In this document: one piece after another, positions 51,131 through 63,540 of the stretch | Layout: each line of letters begins with the position of its first letter | How positions within the stretch are numbered: position 1 is the stretch's first letter | Assembly: GCA_034096865.1 (NCBI GenBank) | Contig: JAWQFJ010000637.1 | Coordinates: 1 to 64,000, forward strand | Reading direction: 5' to 3' | DNA length: 64,000 nt | From: Theodoxus fluviatilis | Lineage: Eukaryota; Mollusca; Gastropoda; Cycloneritida; Neritidae | The notes under the pieces: model-generated | The model's database searches: none | Seen by the model: the letters and a program-made list of their open reading frames with translations, nothing else | What the model was told of the DNA's origin: nothing | Program-made: the position numbers and the translations under genes

Positions 51131-52750
51131 AACCTTATGTCACGCCAGCAACAACACTACGCGCGTAAGGACAACGATCCGTGGTCGGATGATATATGAG
51201 GGCAAGAAATTGGCATTGTACACAGTGGTGAAAATATTATGATGTGTGTACCCAGATAGGATGTAATATAAATCTTGGCGCCCACTCCAGCCAGTGGTAA
51301 GAGGGAGAGTCAACAGCGCTAAATGGCAGGCCTGTGCATGCCAACCCTATTCACGAGCGCTCGTCCAAATCCTCTGTAACTTTCTCTTCATGCAAAAGGA
51401 TCCACAAAAGGTTGGCAATAATAAACAGAAGACGTTGTGAATTACCTGTAGCACAGACATCACCGATCTCCTGTGTTTGGCATCAGGTTAAAGTTGCAGC
51501 CTGTGGCATCCCGAAAAGTTGAACTTGAAGCAGGCGGGCTTTCCCCCACTGCTCGCGTCCCCAGCAGCTAAGTGCTAGCGCATGCGCATTGACATTCTCC
51601 TCGCTGTTCCGCTTCCTGCTTGTAACTTGTTGACAAGCGATATGCTGTTGGTTCATCCGAAGCGGTAGCGGTATTGACTCTGAAACCAGCCACTGCAGTA
51701 TTATTTCAGTGGCCTCAGACATGAGAAGATATCCATAACGGAAAGGCAAGGCAACCATTTAAATTTTAACAAAGAATAGTGGGTTATAATTTTCTCTGTC
51801 GCATGCATACCGAACGTGAACTCAGTGTAGTGTACTGTAGTGTGGGATCCGCGATTAGCAGACAACTCTGTTGCATTCACACCTGTATGTCACGATGTGC
51901 ACACAGCAGCTATGTTATAAGGCACCAGTCTCTTTTTGGTTCTTATGAATGATGCCGTGAAATTTTAAATAGAATCAAGCTCAAAATCTGCGTCTCTGCC
52001 TGCAGTATGAGGAACCAGTGCCGAACGCCGTGATTCATTAATTGATTCAGAAGCTGAGGTGAGATACTGTCGCTATTTTATGGTACTGAAATTATTCCTC
52101 TGCAAGTCGAAGCTCCAAAGGTCTGTCAACAACCGTTGAATCACATCTTAAGTGCCTAAATGTGTATAAAATACCATGTTACTTAGACGATTCTTCCAAA
52201 TTTGGGCTTCCTGTGACGTGTATAATGCCGTATGCATTTGTTCCTGCGAGATAAACTACCTGTAGTGTAATGTTGGCAGCAGTTTACTGGGCATTAAAAT
52301 GGAAAACTTTCGCCTGTTGAACGTAAGGAAGAAGACGCAGGTTTCTGGCAGACTGCCCATGCTGCTGCAGTTCCAGGGAGTGGAGAATGAAACATGATTC
52401 ACCACTTGCTGATAAAAAAGACTCGCCAAATATTTCGCATGTGTTCATTCGGAACGAAGAGCAGAAAACTTTCAGGAGGATGTTACGTGGTGATAACCGC
52501 TTTGGTATGTCAATTTCATTTGACAGTTGTAAATCTTGATGATGGAGTAGGATGTGTTCAGGTTAACTCTGCTGTGATGTAATTCTTCCTCTTGCACATG
52601 TGGTATTGCAGAAATGTTCCACCAGGCGAAGGAGAAAGCGCAGGCAGACTGCAGCTGACAGCTTCGATAGTGCCACCACTGCATAGTTTTGCAGCAGCAT
52701 CTGTGAACCTCACTGAAAAGAAAACACTTGTTATCAATGAGTGAGTAAAC
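51130..52750. promoter_or_regulatory. Candidate shared upstream region of the CH and KLHL genes
   Basis: This less AT-rich stretch lies between the start of the - strand CH gene and the + strand KLHL gene, where both 5' ends should be. It contains ATG-initiated short frames (for example 52299-52397, 33 codons, and 51483-51758 on -) but no phase-compatible coding exon for either gene. This is inference from position only. Confidence 0.25.
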
Positions 52751-52835
52751 ATTTACACTGTTTCTGCAGATCTTGGCTTCTGCTGAGTGGGCTTGTTGTA
52801 GGCTCTTTCATTATGTGTGAATATGTGTGTGTATA

Positions 52836-52989
52836 AGTGTGTGTGTGTGTGTGTGTGTGCATGTGTGTTTGTGCATGCATGCATGCATGTGTGTATGTGC
52901 ATGTGGGTGCTCACACAGTGTGTTGCTTATGTGTTCATGAATAAGTACATGAGAATCAGCATAGAGTATAATGTAGATAGCTGTTTCTT

Positions 52990-53056
<67 letters not shown>

Positions 53057-53229
53057 ATGTTTATTTGAATGGATGTGCAAGAACATGTGTGTTTGTGTGA
53101 AGGTGTCTACCTGCTTCAGTGTATGTGCATATGTGCCTGTGTAAATGTGTGCATGTGTGGCATATGCATGGGCATGCATGTGTGTATGTGTGTACATGTG
53201 TATGTGTGCATAATCGTGTGTGTGTGTGT

Positions 53230-53292
<63 letters not shown>
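52836..53292. repeat. (TG)n microsatellite cluster
   Basis: TG runs at 52838-52870, 52996-53053 and 53217-53290, with GCATG-rich spacers. Confidence 0.94.
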
Positions 53293-53745
53293 CAAACTAC
53301 CTTAGTTTTAGCCGGGTAGAGACAGCAAGTAGAGAAATATTTCTTTCGTTGAATCAATATCTATGTTTAGCTTTACTCTCTTTTATGAATTTTTAACTTC
53401 ATCATTCTCTTCTTTTTAACTTATCCTTGCTTTATATTTTAACACCACATTTATGTAATCAGCTGTCTTGTTTATAACACTGTATGTAGGATGATTTAAG
53501 AATAATTTTGTAGATTTATCTCATTGATCAGCTGCATGGGATGAATGTAGACAGTTTGTTTGTCTCTAAACATATTCATGAGTGCCTTCATATTACCAAG
53601 ATAAATCATTAGCTCAGCACCATTCATGAAACTAGCTGCTTTTATGACTGATGTCTGATTTTCTTTTGTGTTTGATATTATTTTTTTCATCTCTTGAAAC
53701 ATTCATTTCATCATGATTTGCAAATATAAACTGTGATACACTTGA

Positions 53746-53862
53746 AACACACACACGCACGCATGCTCGCACACACACGCACAAGCACACACGTGCATGC
53801 ATGCACTAGCACATGCGTGCATGCACGCATGCGCGCACACACACATACACATACATACACAG
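53746..53862. repeat. (CA)n/(GCAT)n microsatellite
   Basis: CACACGCA and GCATGCATGC units. Confidence 0.85.
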
Positions 53863-54079
53863 AGAAATTGTCAGGTTCTGATCCCTTAATGTATGATTGT
53901 AAATGATTTATTGGCATTACACCATGAATTATTATACTTGGTGGACATATACAATGCATCTACCCCTCTGCATGGCTGTTAACAGTGGTTCAATCTCTGT
54001 GCTGTGCCAAAGCAAAACAAAATTATTTACAGGAATGTCCCTTCCCTTCCATCTTGTCTAAAAAATAGTTTTAGGAAGA

Positions 54080-54168
54080 ATAAAGTGTTTTGGGTGTAGC
54101 CCTTCCTCAGTCTGACAAACAGCAATAAAGTGTTTTGGGTGTAGCCCTTCCTCAGTCGGACAAACAGC
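54080..54168. repeat. Two-copy direct repeat, about 45 bp
   Basis: The block aataaagtgttttgggtgta, gcccttcctcagtc, gacaaacagcaa occurs twice back to back with one T/G difference. Confidence 0.85.
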
Positions 54169-54613
54169 AAAAGTGAGAGTCAATAAATAGGCAAGAGCCG
54201 TAAAGAGTTGTTCTGTGATAAGAGAGTGTTGACGAATGAACTACAGTTGCTGCAGATGCACGTGCAGCTGCATGCAAAACAAGATAATGATGAGTAAAGT
54301 AAAAGCTCATCTTTACACTGGTCTACCCTTGTTATTCCTTTTCCTTGATTGCTCTTGTTGGCATGCAGTAATCATGTGTTGATGAAACCCTGTCTAATCA
54401 TGAGTAGTTTTGGTCAAGGAAGCAGAACAGCATGGTATGGTGCAAGGTAGAGCTCAGTGGAATTTATCCGATGGGACTGGGAAAAAGTTTGGCTGTAGTG
54501 TAACCCTATGGTGATAGAGCCTTAGTGTTTGGCACCATTTTCCCATTTGTTTACCTGAAGTGCTTACCTGAGATGCTGCCCAAAGCTTGCATTGTGGTGT
54601 GTTTACTTTCCAG

Positions 54614-54737
54614 GTGCCGATAGAGCTTGCCGGGGGATGGATGTGCGGCCAAAGATTTTGTCAGGTCGTGACCGCCCAGCATACAAACACCCACAACACA
54701 CTCAGAAAGCCTTTGAATGTTTGAACGACATGAGGAG
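54614..54737 (+). CDS. KLHL gene, first coding exon in window
   Basis: Acceptor ctttccag, donor gtatgt. ATG at 54637 starts [34 protein letters not shown] follows and matches the pre-BTB helix of KLHL2/3. The frame is open upstream in the exon, so a further upstream start is possible. Confidence 0.82.
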
Positions 54738-55200
54738 GTATGTTTACAGTAATAGCAGTAAGAAAATATGCATATTAAATGCAACATGCTACTTCTATGG
54801 TGTATTTGTTTAGGAATCGGACTGTTCAGTTGCAGATTATGTGAGTGGTTGTCTGTTGTAAAATGTCTTGAAGGGGAACGTGTTAACTGTATAATTGTAC
54901 AGGCTGCTTAACTCAAGTGGCGATCACTTAACTTCCATGGTTCACTTTCATGGTTTTAGGAGAGTGTCAAAGTCAGAAAGTTGGTGATTCATTCTTTTAA
55001 AGTCCCTTTATATCTACTGTTCAGAGGAAAGTTGGGGGGAGTCAAGTAGGAGAGATGTCTATGTGTGGAGTTCCTATGTTACATGTGTGTGTTTGCCTGC
55101 TTGGCTTTGTGTGGGTGGATCAGTATTTTGGATTTGTTCTCAGGTCTAGAGACACCAATGTCTTCCTTGAAAATTGAAAGGCCTTCATGCTCTGTGTGTG

Positions 55201-55261
<61 letters not shown>

Positions 55262-55321
55262 TAGTGTGTGTGTGTTAGTGTGTTAGTGTGTGTGTGTGTG
55301 ACCTGTGTGTGTGTGTGTGCC

Positions 55322-55364
<43 letters not shown>

Positions 55365-57413
55365 CATGTGCAATCTGTGAATGGTTGGAAGGCATAGAAA
55401 CTAGCAGAAAATGATGTGGCAGTCTCATTGTTAACACTCACAGCTGGCATGTGGGTTTCTCTGTGTAACTGCTACTACTGGTGCCCATTGCGCATAGGTC
55501 ATGTTGTGACAAGGTAAGAAAATGTCCCAAATAGGAAAATGTGTTAAATGTGTAGGGTAGTCATTAGAAAACGTCTCATTGCAGCCAAGGCCTGCTGTGC
55601 GATGTGATTCTGGTGGTGGAGTCGACAGAGATTTCTGCACACAAGGCAGTGCTGGCTGCAGGCAGCCAATACTTCTACGCCATGTTCACTGGGGAGATGG
55701 CCGAGTCCAAGGCAGACCGCATCACGCTGCAGGGCATCGACGCCAGTGCCCTGGCTCTCCTTGTCAACTTCCTCTACACTGCAGAGATCCAGGTCACCGA
55801 GGAAAATGTTCAGGTAATTTTCATCAGTTTAGGTGATGAAGTCTATTATTTGGTGCTGATTACGGTCATGGTAATAGACGTGCTATGAGTAATGAATTAT
55901 GATAATAGTGAATATTTGATGAGTGTCTCAAAAGTTTGCATTTTATTATGTTGATTCCACAGTTTTTCTAGTGAATTTGTATCCTTATGTTTACAGTCTA
56001 TATGTACTTTTTTATCACACCATAATCATGAACTTTTTGTGCATCTGGAAAGAATTGGCAATAATAATTATAATAATCACATCTGCTTCCATGCAGCCAA
56101 CAAGCAAGCAAACAAAGTAAGATTTGAACACTTTTGCTGATAGGAATCTTAAGCTTCTCAGGATCTTACCCCTGTGGGTTTGGGGTAAGAATTGACCCAC
56201 CGCATCTCCCTACGCGATTCGTAAGAGGCAAATAACTAGGGACACCGTGACTGGATTACGTTTACTCTCAACTGTTCTGGTGATCTTCTTGCTTGATGGC
56301 CTTACATAGCCTACAAAGGCTGATAGGCCGTAAAACACTATCCACTCACCCACCTTCTCAGGATCTAGAGATACATTAGGACAGGACTGTACTTACATGT
56401 TTGTTTAACCTACTGTCCCCAAGTATGCAGTATATTTCATATCAGTATGAAAATCAGCATTGCTGTATTCCTTGCTGCAGACTCTGCTGCCAGCTGCCAA
56501 CATCCTGCAGATGACAGAAGTGCGGGATGCTTGCTGCAACTTCCTGCAAGCGCAGCTTCATCCCTCAAACTGTCTTGGCATCCGAGACTTTGCTGACGTC
56601 CATGCCTGCACCGACCTCATGAATTATGCACAGACCTTCACTGAACAGCACTTCACGTAAGCATGAAAGTGCAGAATCTCCTAGAACAGCACGTGAATGT
56701 GAAGCCAGCCATCTAGCTTGTTTTTGTCTCGTATCTCCCTCATTGTTGTTTTGCCTCTGCCCTTGTGCTTTCTGGAGCTACTTCATTGGGTTACCCCCTC
56801 CAACAAAAAGTTGTGGTTGCAGTAACCTGAACAACCCGATTTTGTTCCGCTGACACACAACTTTTATTTTTAATCATGAAAATAAGAAGAAAAGAAAAAA
56901 AGAGAGAAAAAAGTAAAAGAAATAACTGCATGCTGATTCTTCTTCCCTGCCTTATGAAAACTCAGGGAATCCACTATTTAAGTAAAAAAGCGTTTTCAGC
57001 AAAAGAGAAATATTGATTTATTTTCTGATGAGTGTAATTAGAAAATAAAAATTTCAAGCCAACCTGCTGACCCTATTTCTTTAGCCCATGTTACCTTAAG
57101 CACAACTTTAATTTTAGTCTTCAAAGCTGGGATCAAGAGGCACCCACAGATCATGATGAATGTTTTCTTTGAATGCTGGAGGCAACTAAAGCATTGTCAG
57201 AAGACTCTCTGATGGAGTAAATGAGGTGTTTGGAAACCATGTGTTGAGTGAGTGATGAATCTCATGCACCCTTCTTTGTTAGAGTGGACCAAGTTAGAGT
57301 GGACCAAGTTAGAGTGGACCAAGTTAGAGTGGACCAAGTGCACTGGCCTCAAAGCTTACAATGTGTAGTTGCAGACTTGTGCTTTTTAGCACTTTGCTTA
57401 ATTCCACAACACT

Positions 57414-57462
<49 letters not shown>

Positions 57463-57497
57463 CGAGAGAGAGAGATAGATAGATAGAGAGAGAGAGA

Positions 57498-57563
<66 letters not shown>

Positions 57564-60500
57564 GTGTGTGTGTTTATGGTGTGATGGGTGGGTGAGTGGG
57601 TGGGTTTGAGTGCTTATGTGTGCTCCCTGTGGTTCCGAATGAGAGTGGAAAAGAATATTACTTTACTGTCTTTGCCGAAATCTGAAGTGAAACACTACTG
57701 CTTGTGTGCAGGTTTTCACAAAACTTCTAGTGCTCATGTGGAACGGAAGTGTACAATGAATGCCTGGTCACTTTCTAAAGTAGCAGTATTCATGCAATGC
57801 ATTCCATCATTCAAATGTGCATCAATGTCTGTAGGTATATTGGGTGGTTGGAAAACTGTTGGTAGGAAATGATTGACCAGCACTTCCATGTGCATCAAAG
57901 TTTGTAGGTATATTGGGTGGTTGGAAAACTGTTGGTAGGAAATGATTGACCAGCACTTCCATGTGCATCAAAGTCTGTAGGTATATTGGGTGGTTGGAAA
58001 ACTGTTGGTAGGAAATGATTGACCAGCACTTCCATGTGCATCAATGTCTGTAGGTATATTGGGTGGTTGGAAAACTGGTAGGAAATGATTAACCAGCACT
58101 AAAAACTCTTTTATTCAAAGGGTGAACGTGTTGAGCGCCTTGAGCATGCCTTTGGGTGTGAGATTGGCGCTATATAAGAGCCAAAATACATACATACATA
58201 CATACTTCCATGTGCATCAATGTCTGTAGGTATATTGGATGGTTGGAAAACTGGTAGGAAATGATTGACCAGCACTTCCATTTGCATCAATGTCTGTAGG
58301 TATATTGGATGGTTGAAAAACTGTTGGGAGGAAATGATTGACCAGCACTTCCATGTGCATCAAAGTCTGTAGGAATATTGGGTGGTTGGAAAACTGCTGG
58401 TAGGAAATGATTGACCAGCACTTCCATGTGCATCAAAGTCTGTAGGAATATTGGGTGGTTGGAAAACTGTTGGTAGGAAATGATTGACCAGCACTTCCAT
58501 CTGCATCAATGTCTGTAGGTATATTGGGTGGTTGGAAAACTGTTGGTAGGAAATGATTGACCAGCACTTCCATGTGCATCAATGTCTGTAGGTATATTGG
58601 GTGGTTGGAAAACAGTAGGAAATGATTGACCAGCACTTCCATGTGCATCAATGTCTGTAGGTATATTGGGTGGTTGGAAAACTGTTGGTAGGAAATGATT
58701 GACCAGCACTTCCATGTGCATCAATGTCTGTAGGTATATTGGGTGGTTGGAAAACAGTAGGAAATGATTGACCAGCACTTCCATGTGCATCAATGTCTGT
58801 AGGTATATTGGGTGGTTGGAAAACAGTAGGAAATGATTGACCAGCACTTCCATCTGCATCAATGTCTGTAGGTATATTGGGTGGTTGGAAAACTGTTGGT
58901 AGGAAATGATTGACCAGCACTTCCATCTGCATCAATGTCTGTAGGTATATTGGGTGGTTGGAAAACTGTTGGTAGGAAATGATTGACCAGCACTTCCATC
59001 TGCATCAATGTCTGTAGGTATATTGGGTGGTTGGAAAACAGTAGGAAATGATTGACCAGCACTTCCATTCCAAGATTGAGGTGTACGTTGGGAGTAGACA
59101 AAAAGAAGCTGACTTTTTGTTAACCATGATTTCAAGGAGTTGATTTCATTAGAGCAGGTGGTGCGACTTTCAGGTTTAGAAAGGAGACGATAAGAATAGT
59201 ATGCAGCCAGAGCTAGAATGAGTTCTCGATTCTCTGCATATACTTGTCAGTTTCATTCATCATCTGGTAGGAAGTAAAAATGAATAAAAGTATTTTGAAA
59301 CCCATTTAGAAGTAATGTTATTATTTTATTTGCCATTGTGAAAGACTTATTAATAAATCATCAGAATAAATTATTATAATGATTCAAGTAAAAAAAAAGA
59401 AAAGGAAAATGTTGCTAATAAGGCTAAACTGCAGCAGTTTTCAAATGCTCCTTTGTTTCCATCCATATTCATGGTCCATGCTGCCTTGTTTCAGGGACGT
59501 GGTTCACTTTGAGGAGTTCCTCACACTGCCCATTCAGCAGGTGTGCAAGTTGATTGGCAGTGACAGACTTACTGTCACCTCAGAGGAGCAGGTGAGAGTC
59601 AAGAAAAACACACACATCTTTCTTGTCATTACTCTCTTGACAGGAATAAAATTAACTGGTTGAATTATAGTGCAGTCTAGTTGAATAATAGTAGAAATCA
59701 ACATTTGATCACTTGACTAAGTTTTAAAGATCCTCTGACTATCTGTCTGTCAATTAAATTTTCTCACCATGACAGTATGGCAAAACCTCTCTGATCCAGA
59801 AAGCAGAAATTTTCCTTCTTGTTCTTATGAACTGATTCTTCAGTAGAATAGCTTGACCACTATGCAGGATAACCAAACACCATGACTAAAATCTCAGTGC
59901 TGCATTTTCTCTTACTGTGTTGAATGGGAACAAGAAAAATGGCAAAACTTATACAAATGGGTATCATTACTCATCTGGACATCCTAAAAAGCAAACAATC
60001 AGAATAATGTACTATATGTGTAAAGCTTTTAAAAACCTAAACATGAGTTGCTACAAAACCCCACACCATTTACTTTAGCTTTGAAATTGTATTGATGTCA
60101 CCTCGCGAAGACATAGTGCTGGGGAGTCTTGCCTGCTGTCAGGCTGTGGTGTGATCCAACATGCAGCTCTGTTTTCTGCACTGGGAGTTGACACCCTCTT
60201 CTGTGTGATTGATTTACACAGTGCAGTCCATGTATTGTGCAGGAAGAATGATAGACTGACATGTATTGCTCAACCCACCAAAGCAGTGAGTTCCCTGAAC
60301 TCAACTGATAAAAGTTTATTGCTCTTTGTTGTCAGTCTCTATGTTGGAAATTTATTGCTCTGAGTGAAACCGCCATCAGTCGGGTTTGTTTGCTTTGTTG
60401 GCTTGTAAGTTTCACTGTCTGTCATGGCACCTGTGTATTTTTAACTCGTGATTGACATAAGGCTGTGGATTTCATGATGTCTTTTCTCCTTGTGAGATCT

Positions 60501-61896
60501 GAGAAATTCGTTTTTTCCTTCTGTGGTGCAAAATACAATGAGTCAGAACTTCATGAGCTGTAACTGGAAATTGTCAGTGTCAGGGTTATAAACATTTGTA
60601 GTTTTAACAGGAAGAGTGAAACAATGGGAGTGATTATGACATTTGGTTTTGGTGCTTTGTTTTGGAACTCACAAGAGTGACAAAGCTTTCCTGTAACTGA
60701 AAACTTTATTGCAAGTTTCTCAAGTTTATATTGTGTAATGACATGGCATGCTCTGCAGTGGAGTGCAAATGTTTCCATTTTTGTCAGGGTTGCTGTCGCA
60801 AAGGACTTGTCAGCGAATTGTTCTGATGCTGCCACCTGGCAACTCTTTTCCCCCCTCGTTTTGCTTGGGAAGCTTGGTATACTTGCAGTTTACTTGGTGG
60901 TGGAAAGGAATTCTCTACTCCACCCTCGAAGATAGGTTTAAGAGGAGAGAGCCACCATGAAAAGTCATGCAGCGAATGCTCACTGCCTTCACATTTTGGT
61001 GTTGACCTTTCCTGAAGCCAGCCTGCCAAGTATGGGGTGTACATAAATAAGAATAAGCCTGCTTTTAATTTAAACATCCTAATCTTGTAAAAGAATGCCT
61101 TAGTTGATTTTAAAGAATCATCACAACAAATCTGACAAGACGTCAAACAGTATGTAAGGCATATGAAGGTTAGAGGTGTGGTTTTATATAGTGACTTATT
61201 AACTCCATCTGAGTCTCAAATCCCTTTAGACTTTACCCCACTGGGCCACTTGATCAATCTTTCACTGGCGCCTGACAACAAACACAGTGACAGACAGATA
61301 AGGCAGGCACACATAGTCAGACACCAGAACCAACTCCACTCCCTGGGGAGTATTTCAATCCGATGCTGGATCACGGGTATATGCAAGGATTAATCACACT
61401 ACAGTGTACCATCGCTGCCCTCGCAGTTACCAGGTTTTACTCCTGGGTGGAGAGAAGCAATGTGAGCAGAGCCCCTTGCTTGAGGTTGCAACTCTGAACC
61501 TGCAGCTTTGAACATCGCACCAACTAGCCACAAGTGACTGCAGGTCAAGCGTGCTAACCACTCAGCCACAGAGCCCCACACACGCTTAAGTTGGAGTTGC
61601 ATCTCCTACTGCTTTTTGTGTCCCTTCAGGTGTTTGAGGCTGTCATCACCTGGGTCCAGCATGACCTGCCTTCGAGAGAGACCCACACTGCGGAGCTGAT
61701 GGAGTACGTACGGATGCCACTCATGTCCCAGGAATACCTGGTGCAACGCGTCGAGGAGGAAGCCCTGGTGAAGGGCAACTCGCGCTGCAAGGACTTCCTC
61801 ATTGAGGCTCTCAAGTACCACCTCCTCCGTGCAGAGCAGAAAGGCTCCTACAAGACTCCCAGGACCCAGCCTCGAAACCCCATTGGGCTGCCCAAG
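54614..61896 (+). CDS. KLHL2/KLHL3/kelch-type BTB-BACK-Kelch protein, 3'-partial, 5 exons in window (genomic span)
   Basis: Exons 54614-54737, 55585-55813, 56481-56656, 59495-59591 and 61630-61896 join in phase. From the ATG at 54637 they give 290 codons with no stop. The family serves as substrate receptor of cullin-3 ubiquitin ligases: the BTB domain dimerises and binds CUL3, BACK extends it, and Kelch repeats bind the substrate. BTB (about residues 36-135) shows [20 protein letters not shown] and [17 protein letters not shown] (about 140-240) shows [20 protein letters not shown] and [14 protein letters not shown]. These match vertebrate KLHL2/KLHL3 and fly kelch better than KLHL20. The window stops before the Kelch repeats (last residues NPIGLPK). 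The choice between KLHL2 and KLHL3 cannot be made; invertebrates usually have one pre-duplication gene. Confidence 0.93.
55195..55363. repeat. (GT)n microsatellite
   Basis: GT runs with GTTA interruptions between the first two KLHL exons. Confidence 0.95.
55585..55813 (+). CDS. KLHL gene exon: BTB domain
   Basis: Acceptor cattgcag, donor gtaatt. It encodes [20 protein letters not shown] to [16 protein letters not shown], the BTB core with the conserved Asp and the H-K-x-V-L-A-A turn. Confidence 0.96.
56166..56352 (+). mobile_element. Short interspersed repeat, family C, copy 3
   Basis: It starts tacccctgtgggtttggggt and contains gattcgtaagaggcaaataa and cctacaaaggctgataggcc, as in the copy at 8192. 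It lies in a KLHL intron. Confidence 0.75.
56481..56656 (+). CDS. KLHL gene exon: BTB end and BACK start
   Basis: Acceptor cttgctgcag, donor gtaagc. It encodes [20 protein letters not shown] through [20 protein letters not shown]. Confidence 0.96.
56809..57120. mobile_element. AT-rich MITE-like element, family A, copy 3
   Basis: It starts aagttgtggttgcagtaacc and ends catgttaccttaagcacaact, imperfect inverted ends shared with 1191-1555 and 31626-31904. Confidence 0.6.
57283..57340. repeat. 15-bp direct repeat, 4 copies
   Basis: agagtggaccaagtt is repeated four times. Confidence 0.92.
57415..57562. repeat. (GT)n(GA)n microsatellite
   Basis: GT run, a short GCGC bridge, then GATA and GA runs. 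Confidence 0.95.
57825..59065. repeat. 73-bp minisatellite, about 16 copies, one interrupted
   Basis: The unit contains atcaatgtctgtaggtatat, tgggtggttggaaaactgtt, ggtaggaaatgattgaccag and cacttccatgtgc. Short variants lose 'ctgttggt'. It lies in a KLHL intron before the 59495 exon. Phantom frames occur on the - strand. Confidence 0.96.
58101..58206 (+). mobile_element. Short retroposon-like insertion inside the 73-bp array
   Basis: A foreign 105-bp block interrupts the unit at agcact^tcc. It ends ttggcgctatataagagcca then aaa and (TACA)n, which looks like a LINE or SINE 3' end with a tetranucleotide tail. Confidence 0.65.
59495..59591 (+). CDS. KLHL gene exon: BACK middle
   Basis: Acceptor ttgtttcag, donor gtgaga. 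It encodes [20 protein letters not shown] and [12 protein letters not shown]. Confidence 0.95.
59592..61400. other. KLHL intron, no supported feature
   Basis: Unique-looking sequence between the 59495 and 61630 exons; no repeat family or further exon is recognised before the SINE at 61410. Confidence 0.5.
61410..61578 (-). mobile_element. tRNA-derived SINE
   Basis: On the - strand it begins ggggctctgtggctgagtgg then ttagcacgcttgacc, a clear A-box-like tRNA start. A gcaggttcagagttgc stretch resembles a B box, and cacccaggagtaaaacctgg forms the body. It sits just before the last KLHL exon in the window. Confidence 0.7.
61630..61896 (+). CDS. KLHL gene exon: BACK end
   Basis: Acceptor tcccttcag, donor gtgagt, 89 codons in phase 0. 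It encodes [35 protein letters not shown] and [11 protein letters not shown], and ends at NPIGLPK where the first Kelch repeat should begin in the next exon. Confidence 0.96.
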
Positions 61897-61979
61897 GTGA
61901 GTTCCCTTGGACCTTTCCTATACTCCACGCTGTGATCAGTTTTGACCAATAGAAATAGGTTGCATAGTTCTAAGTGATA

Positions 61980-62164
61980 ATGGATGGACAGAATTGTATG
62001 GCCTTTCAGCCTTTGTAGGTTATGTAAGATCAATTAGCAAGAAAATCAGAAGAATAGTTTTAGAGTAAGCACAAATCTAATCACCGTGTCCCTAGTTATT
62101 CACCACTTAGGAATTGCATAGGGAAATGCGGTGGGTCTATTTTGACCCCCAACCCACAGAGTAC
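61980..62164 (-). mobile_element. Short interspersed repeat, family C, copy 4 (reverse)
   Basis: It contains agcctttgtaggttatgtaa, then cctagttattcaccacttag and gcggtgggtct, the reverse of the family C landmarks. Confidence 0.7.
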
Positions 62165-62808
62165 TCAAAGTCAAAGTGATATTCATTTGTGCATTGTCTT
62201 ATAGATGGTTCAAATGTGAGCTGTTTTGATGGTAAACGCAGTGGTTGGACATTGTTATCCTGAGACCCTGAAACAGAATGGGAGGCTATTTTGAATTTGT
62301 GGATGTCTGCTTATGTATGTCTGTAGACTTGAAATGTCTATGCAGAGATTCAAATGAGTTCATTGCCTCTTCACCTGCAATACTGTGGTGCTAAGTCTTT
62401 CAAGACCCTCAATAAAAGTACTCCTACAGATGGAACACACTGGAGTGGCATGGTGGACCCCCACTGAGTCTGAGTCAATGACCATTGCAGTAGTAAGAAC
62501 ATCTTCAGGTTATCAAAGTGCTCACCATGATAGAGGGTCAGTGACCATGTGAGGTATATCTGTGGGTCAACATTCCCGAAAGGTACAAGTAGCTTTTGAA
62601 GTGGTGATTCTTTTTATTTTCTTTAAGGGCAAATATTTTCAAATCTTACATTAGCATATTCAACGTACTCTGTTTTAAAGCCATGTAGAAATAATCGGGT
62701 TTTGAAAGATGCCTTATGTGGATGATATGGCAACAATATCACCATACATAACAGATGTCTGTAACAGTAAAAGCTCAAACTAAAAGTTAAGGTAAAGGTG
62801 TTGTTTTT
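62165..62808. other. KLHL intron, no supported feature
   Basis: Unique-looking sequence after the last KLHL exon seen; no Kelch-repeat exon is found here. Confidence 0.5.
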
Positions 62809-63540
62809 GACTCACATGCGGAGCAAAAGTGAGTCTATGTACACACCCGTGTCGTCCGTCCGGGCGTCCGGGCGTCCAGGCGTCCGTGAAAAACTTTAAC
62901 GTTGGATTTTTCTCGGAGACTATTAAGTCTATCAACACCCAATTTGGAATGATGGTGTATAATGACAAGGCCTCAAAAAACATACATAGTGATTTGTCCT
63001 TGCTTCAAGGTCAAGGTCGCAGGGGCCATAAATGTTGTCTAAAAAACAGTCTTTTTTCACATTTTCTCAATTTTCTCTGAAGTTTTTGAGATTGGATACC
63101 TGACCTATATATGGTGTATAGGGCAAAGTAATCCCTATCTTTTGATACCAGTTTGGTTGACCTTGCTTCAAGGTCAAGGTCACAGGAGCTCTTCAAAGTT
63201 GGATTGTATACATATTTTGAAGTGACCTTGACCCTGAACTATGGAAGACAACCCATCCAAACTTAATAATTATGTGGGGCACATGTTATACTTTCATCAT
63301 GAGACACATTTGGTCACATATCATCAAGGTCAAGGTCACTTTGACCCTTATGAAATGTGACCAAAATGGGGTAGTGAACCACTAAAAGTGACCATATCTC
63401 ATGGTAGAAAGTGCCAATAAGCACCATTGTGCTTCCTATGTCTTGAATTAACAGCTTTGTGTTGCATGACCTTGGATGACCTTGACCTTGGGTCAAGGTC
63501 ACATGTATTTTGGTAGGAAAAATGTGTAAAGCAGTTCTTA
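62809..63540. mobile_element. Family D element, copy 2, interrupted by family B
   Basis: It starts gactcacatgcggagcaaaa and follows copy 1 (5073-5910) to aatgtgtaaagcagttctt, where it is cut by the family B element. AAGGTCA arrays are kept. Confidence 0.82.

Noticed and set aside
51483..51758. 91-codon reverse frame with MSEATEIILQ as a possible N-terminus of the CH protein
   Set aside because: No donor in the right phase is present; the exon at 43138-43182 joins better.
52299..52397. 33-codon + frame MENFRLLNVRKK as first KLHL exon
   Set aside because: Its gtaagg donor leaves phase 0, whereas the 54614 exon needs phase 1. It may be an upstream ORF or chance.
58433..59135. Reverse frames with repeated [19 protein letters not shown]
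   Set aside because: Translation of the 73-bp minisatellite with no start or splice support.
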